Shown: piece by piece, positions 60,395 through 64,000 of the stretch | Layout of the letters: the number at the start of each line of letters is the position of its first letter | Position numbering within the stretch: position 1 is the stretch's first letter | From: Bacteroidota bacterium | Lineage (GTDB): Bacteria; Bacteroidota; Bacteroidia; Chitinophagales; Chitinophagaceae | Assembly (NCBI GenBank): GCA_016712665.1 | Contig: JADJQP010000009.1 | Coordinates: 23,959 to 87,958, forward strand | DNA: 64,000 bases | Reading direction: 5' to 3' | Position numbers and translations under genes: made by a program | The notes under the pieces: generated by a model | Told to the model about the DNA's origin: nothing | Seen by the model: the letters and a program-made list of their open reading frames with translations, nothing else | The model's database searches: none

Positions 60395-61335
60395 ATGTTG
60401 ACTAAAAATTCCTTAATTATGTTCCTGTTTCAAATCATCTTTTGCTCGCAAATTGTAGCCCAAAACGCAACACTGAGACTTATAGGAAATAATATTGACA
60501 GTTCGCGCGTTTCTAGGGTAGAATTAGAAAATGACAGTTTTTTTATGAGTAAAGAATTTCAGGGCTATTTCCTAGAAATCGACTCATTGAAGCCAGGTGA
60601 TTACATGGTTTCCTATTTCTCCAAACACGATGTATTGTTGGCACAATTCCCCAATATTCATCTTTCAGATGGTGATGAATTAAACTTGCACGTAGATTCC
60701 GAGAAATACAAAACTAGAGAATAACAAAATTACATTTGCTGAATTCAATGTATTTACAGGTTTAAAATCACGATTTCCAGCAAAAATTCCAACAAAAAAT
60801 GATGTGGGCATTAATATAGGTATGGGTGTTTCTCAAATCATATCGAAGAATGTAAGTTTGATTATAATACTACCAGGACTTGAATGTGGAAATTGGCATA
60901 TAAAAAGATTCAGGAGTGTTCAACCACCGGCCAGTTGATTACCAATCTGTTTGGTACGCAAGCGCACCCTTAAGATTGGGCGTTCAATACCAATTTAAAA
61001 AAGGGAACCATTTAAATCAACCAATAACTTATCGACCATTTGCCCAACTCAGCATCAAATTATAATTTTCCATTTGTTTACCGTTTCACCCAATACGAGG
61101 GCAAAGAAACCACATCATATAAATCGGTAAACAGGTATAATGAAATATATGCAACAGCCAAAATCGGTTATTATCCCTTTTTTGTAAACCTTTCTTACTA
61201 CCCAACCCAATATACCATTGACCCATTTCCGTCACGACCTAAAGTAACCTTGGTTTTGGGATACAAATTGTTCAGAATAAATTTAACTTTGGGTAGGAAT
61301 TTAACAAAATCAAATTCCCAAATCACCCATTTCAA
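60395..61335 (+). CDS. Outer-membrane beta-barrel protein, fragmented
   Basis: A region of broken frames that together look like a signal-peptide-bearing barrel protein. The first frame reads MLTKNSLIMFLFQIIFCSQIVAQ then DELNLHVDSEKYK. The next continues NNKITFAEFNVFTGLKSRF and VGINIGMGVSQIISKNVSLI. Another reads DYQSVWYASAPLRLGVQYQFKKGNHLNQ and ends RPFAQLSIKL at 61065, a plausible barrel C-terminus. A further frame (YRFTQYEGKETTSYKSVNRY, IGYYPFFVNLSYYPTQY, VTLVLGYKLFRINLTLGR) is also barrel-like and may be a second gene. I cannot fix the true end or the number of genes here. Confidence 0.5.
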
Positions 61336-61768
61336 TTACTTCCAATCCACCAAATACACATCAAATACCAAAATGGAATTGCGGGGAATGCCGCCTTGTG
61401 ATTGGTTGCCATAGGCCAGGAACTCGGAATAATTAATTTTCCCTTACCGCCTTTTTGGTATTTGGGAATGCCCTCGCGCCAGCCTTGTATTACCTGGTTT
61501 AGTCCAAATTCTATGGGTTGGCCAGCGTCCGTGCCATCAAATTTTTCACCGTTGAGCAAATAACCGGTATACTCTACTTTTACAATGCTGTTTACCGTGG
61601 GTGAACCGCCTGTTCCAGCCATCTACAGTATAAAAAAGTCCGCTGAGGGTGAATTCACCTTTCAGGTTATTTGCAGCCACATATTCTTCAATTTTGGCTC
61701 TTTCTTTTTGTCGCGTTTCAAGCTGGCAATAGCAACAAGCAGCACAGGGCCAAATACCATTTGTTCAT
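61336..61768 (-). CDS. FKBP-type peptidyl-prolyl isomerase lipoprotein (frameshifted)
   Basis: A lipoprotein of about 145 residues. The start ATG at 61768 opens MNKWYLALCCLLLLPA, followed after one missing C by CKRDKKKE, so the cysteine would be lipidated. A helical linker follows (KIEEYVAANNLKGEFTLSGLFYTV). The FKBP domain reads VKVEYTGYLLNGEKFDGT, PIEFGLNQVIQGWREGIPKYQKGGKGKLIIP. Adding one C near 61419 gives SSLAYGNQSQGGIPRNSILVF and DVYLVDWK with a stop at 61336-61338; the raw frame runs into nonsense. It would speed folding of exported proteins in the periplasm. Confidence 0.85.
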
Positions 61769-61811
61769 GTCACAAATATACGGCTTGTGGCTGCAAAATT
61801 GGTTTTCGGCA

Positions 61812-62106
61812 TCACATCAGAAAAAGGGCAATAACGCCACCGAGGCCGCAAGGAATGCCGATAGCCAAGGCAAGAACCCTGCTTTTTAGGCTGTTGTACT
61901 TTTTGTGAAACAATAAAAACAACAAGGAACAAATGAGGGTGGTAGGCACGGCATACACCACAAACGCAGCGATGTTTAGGGGTTAAAAAAATCGGATAAG
62001 GAATGCATTTCTTTGTCTAAAGAGAACAACAAAAAACAAGACAAAAAAACAATAACCGCAATCCATACATAATTCAATGCCTGGGGTTTTGTGTGGAATG
62101 TTCCAT
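61812..62106 (-). CDS. Small three-helix membrane protein (two frameshifts)
   Basis: A hidden gene of about 98 residues. From ATG 62106 it reads MEHSTQNP; with one extra C in a CCCC run it continues QALNYVWIAVIVFLSCFLLF and SLDKEMHSLSDFFNP. With one extra C in the next run it continues LNIAAFVVYAVPTTLICSLLFLLF and then HKKYNSLKSRVLALAIGIPCGLGGVIALFLM, stopping at 61812-61814. The three hydrophobic segments and the positive inside loop make a coherent membrane protein. I know no family. It lies just upstream of the FKBP lipoprotein gene on the same strand. Confidence 0.5.
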
Positions 62107-62268
62107 GCAGCTAAACGCATTTAAAGATCAGAAATTGTCATGGAATTGTATGTTTGAACAGATTGGTCCATGTTCAAAACCACAGCCCAATGGAGATTTC
62201 AAACTACAACCGCACTTTGTAACAACACATTTCTTCAATTACCGTCAAGGCAACCCTTCTTTTTGTCC

Positions 62269-62960
62269 TTAAAAACGGAACCCCAGTGTTACACCAAAAC
62301 CGGTGTTTTTGTTTGCCATTTTTGTGCTTGTTTTGGAATTGATATTGATCAGTCCCAGTTGTGCATTCAGCAGTACATTTAATCCATTGCCAAGTTCATA
62401 TCCGGCAAAGAAATTTGCACCCATATCGGTTCTTTTAAAATAGAGCAGGTTATTGCCATCATTTGCTGGTGCAGTTTTAACAAACTGCAGGTCGGCATTT
62501 GCAGGTGCGGATGCACCTGTAAATATGGCTTTCCCGCCAATGGCATAGCCCACATAAGGCCCAAACCCAAAACCACATATCCACTTCCCAACATGGGCTT
62601 AAAAACCAAGTTCAGCGGCACTTCTACATAACTCATTTTTATTTCGCGCTTAACCACATGGGCAATATTGTTTTGGGTAAAAATAACCTCGCCCTTCGTG
62701 CCTTTGGTAATAAATTGAATACCCGGTTGAAAATAGAATTCTGGGGCAATGGGTATTTCATAGTTGATGCCCGCATTAAATCTAAGTACCAAGGAATTTT
62801 GCAATGTATTTCCATTGGCATCTTTGCCGTTGATATTTTGAAAATTAAGGCTGCCAAAAACACCGAAAGAGGAACGGCCCAATTGCGATGTAACTTGGGC
62901 CTGTGTTGTGTTTCCAGCAAAATATAGCATGCCCCAAAAAAGAATAAAATACCGTTTCAT
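62269..62960 (-). CDS. Porin-family outer-membrane beta-barrel protein (one frameshift)
   Basis: An eight-stranded-barrel-type protein of about 230 residues. The ATG at 62960 opens a signal peptide (MKRYFILFWGMLYFAGNTTQAQ). The first frame reads SSFGVFGSLNFQNINGKD, FYFQPGIQFITKGTKGE and IKMSYVEVPLNLVFKPMLGSGYVV. After a break near 62560-62570 the second reads PYVGYAIGGKAIFTGAS, MGANFFAGYELGNGLNVLLNAQLGLINI and ends NTGFGVTLGFRF. The pattern is the Bacteroidota outer-membrane beta-barrel (OmpW/porT-like) class. The downstream end of the OmpA gene lies 23 bases before its start, so they may share a transcript. Confidence 0.85.
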
Positions 62961-62982
62961 GTAGTTATTTTTAGTATTCATA

Positions 62983-63654
62983 TTAATTGGCCGTTTCTTT
63001 TTTAGCCGCATCTTGCATGGCTTTGTTGGCAGTGATCAAAAATTCCACCCTGCGGTTTTGTGCGCGACTTTCTTCGGTGTCGTTGCTAGAGTTGGGAGCT
63101 GTTTCTCCATAGCTTTTGTAGATGTTCTTGCATTGGAAATACCTTGAATTGACAATAACTAGAAACAGCGGTGGCGCGGCGCAACGACAGGTTCATATTG
63201 TAACTGCTAGTGCCCACATTGTCGGTATGGCCTTGCACTTCTATATCCGTATCGGGGTATTTGTTTAAAATGGTCACCAAATTGTTTAAGCTCACTTTAG
63301 AGGCGACGTTCAAATCGGATTTATCAAAGCCAAACATAATATTGTCGTTAAATTCTACAATGATTCCTCGCCCACGCGATACACTTTTGCCCGGGAATGG
63401 ATTTTTCGATTTCCGCCGCTTGTTTGTCCATTTTATTTCCAATAACTGCACCTGCTGCGCCGCCAACCGTAGCCCCTATTAAAGCGCCTAGGGCTGTATT
63501 TCCAGCAGCACGACCAATTACGGCTCGATTACAGCGCCACCGCCAGTACCAATAGCGGCCCCTTTCTTGTTTTGTCCATTTTACAACTTGGGGCCAAAGC
63601 CGCTATTGTGGTTAATACTACCATGCCCAAGGCCATATTTCTTGTATATTTCAT
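62983..63654 (-). CDS. OmpA-family peptidoglycan-binding lipoprotein (several frameshifts)
   Basis: A lipoprotein of about 224 residues. From ATG 63654 it reads MKYTRNMALGMVVLTTIAAL with lipobox APSC. A glycine-zipper-like stretch follows (KGAAIGTGGGA, ALGALIGATVGGAAGAVIG), then the OmpA domain: VEFNDNIMFGFDKSDLN, LNKYPDTDIEVQGHTDNVG, SYNMNLSLRRATAVSSYL. Breaks near 63525, 63395 and 63130-63145 shift the frame. Corrected, the C-terminus reads SYGETAPNSSNDTEESRAQNRRVEFLI, with the conserved NRRVEF motif, and stops at 62983-62985. It would anchor the outer membrane to peptidoglycan. Confidence 0.9.
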
Positions 63655-64000
63655 ATTGTTTTAATCGTTGAGAATCAAGGTCCAAAACTAGACCTGCTTC
63701 AAAAAGATATGTTATATGAAATTGGGTTTAAGTTGTAGAATTATGATGGTGAAATGATACGGAAAAAGAAGTAAAAATACAGTGGTTTGTTCATTAGGAT
63801 TAAAGCCCATTCATGTCAGAATATTTCTTAACCCTTTCTATCAGTTTTTTCTATTTTTGCCCGTAATGGTGGTTTTCGACCATAAAACAAGGATGACGTC
63901 ATACCCACCAGAAAGCAGCTTTTCTTCTGCGGACAACTGAATTTACAAAGCAAGATATTGTAGCATTTTTCTTATGATAAGGCTTGCCCCCAGTTATCAA
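63655..64000. other. Right-edge region without a confident gene
   Basis: I see no convincing gene in these 346 bases. A plus-strand frame from about 63865 (MVVFDHKTRMTSYPPESSFSSADN) ends at a TGA after about 24 codons. It may continue in another frame, so it could be the start of a gene cut by the window and by an indel. The stretch next to 63654 should contain the promoter of the OmpA gene. Confidence 0.3.

Overview
The window is a 64 kb piece of a Bacteroidota chromosome, AT-rich and gene-dense. The evidence is lineage-typical: at least six proteins with type IX secretion (T9SS) C-terminal sorting domains, promoters with the TAnnTTTG -7 box, almost no Shine-Dalgarno sequences, and families such as DUF5606, DUF4465, the PyrR-PyrB pair and ELWxxDGT repeats. 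I cannot name the genus. No prophage, insertion sequence, CRISPR array or rRNA is visible.

Sequence quality shapes the annotation. Many genes, including the essential dnaE, mfd and a M3 peptidase, are interrupted by single-base indels. Almost every one that can be placed sits in a homopolymer run, and adding or removing one base restores the family sequence. I therefore read these breaks as sequencing or assembly errors and give full reconstructed gene spans, stating where each frame breaks.

Layout. 0-3.3 kb: a cobalamin-riboswitch operon on the minus strand (TonB-dependent BtuB-like receptor, DUF4465 T9SS protein, start of a YncE-like lipoprotein). 3.4-6.1 kb: TolC and membrane-fusion protein of an exporter with no pump beside them. 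6.1-9.1 kb: beta-barrel porin, DOPA-dioxygenase-like enzyme, alpha/beta hydrolase. 9.2-12.5 kb: EVE-domain protein, pyrR, pyrB, then asparaginase and a small ferredoxin-like-fold candidate. 12.6-15.6 kb: Wzi/RemB-like outer-membrane protein and a T9SS protein. 15.7-25.3 kb: recF, a lipoprotein, dnaE, a glycosyltransferase, a BaiN-type flavoprotein, a methyltransferase, an SDR and a SUI1/eIF1-like factor.

25.3-33.4 kb: a very large surface protein, a 1,200-residue NtrY-like histidine kinase and heptose epimerase hldD. 33.5-38.7 kb: dicarboxylate/amino-acid symporter, two small conserved proteins, M3 peptidase and a PIG-V-like membrane glycosyltransferase. 38.7-41.6 kb: a T9SS protein, tRNA-Ser(TGA) with a repeat-rich flank, and an exported protein of unknown function. 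41.7-45 kb: mfd. 45.1-51.8 kb: two large T9SS proteins flanking a small membrane-protein gene and a pair of back-to-back terminators. 51.9-56.6 kb: lipoprotein, then a propeller-sensor histidine kinase with LytTR response regulator. 56.9-63.7 kb: TfoX-like protein, CHRD-repeat T9SS protein, VF530 protein, lipoproteins, FKBP prolyl isomerase, small membrane protein, porin-like protein and OmpA lipoprotein.

Much of the window serves the cell envelope: import, export, surface display through T9SS, and envelope sensing, mixed with ordinary housekeeping genes. I see no convincing new defence or mobile system. The most interesting leads are the T9SS-anchored B12 capture operon, a phased operator-like repeat upstream of a small membrane protein, and a candidate 37-residue CxxC protein that would explain an otherwise orphan minus-strand terminator.
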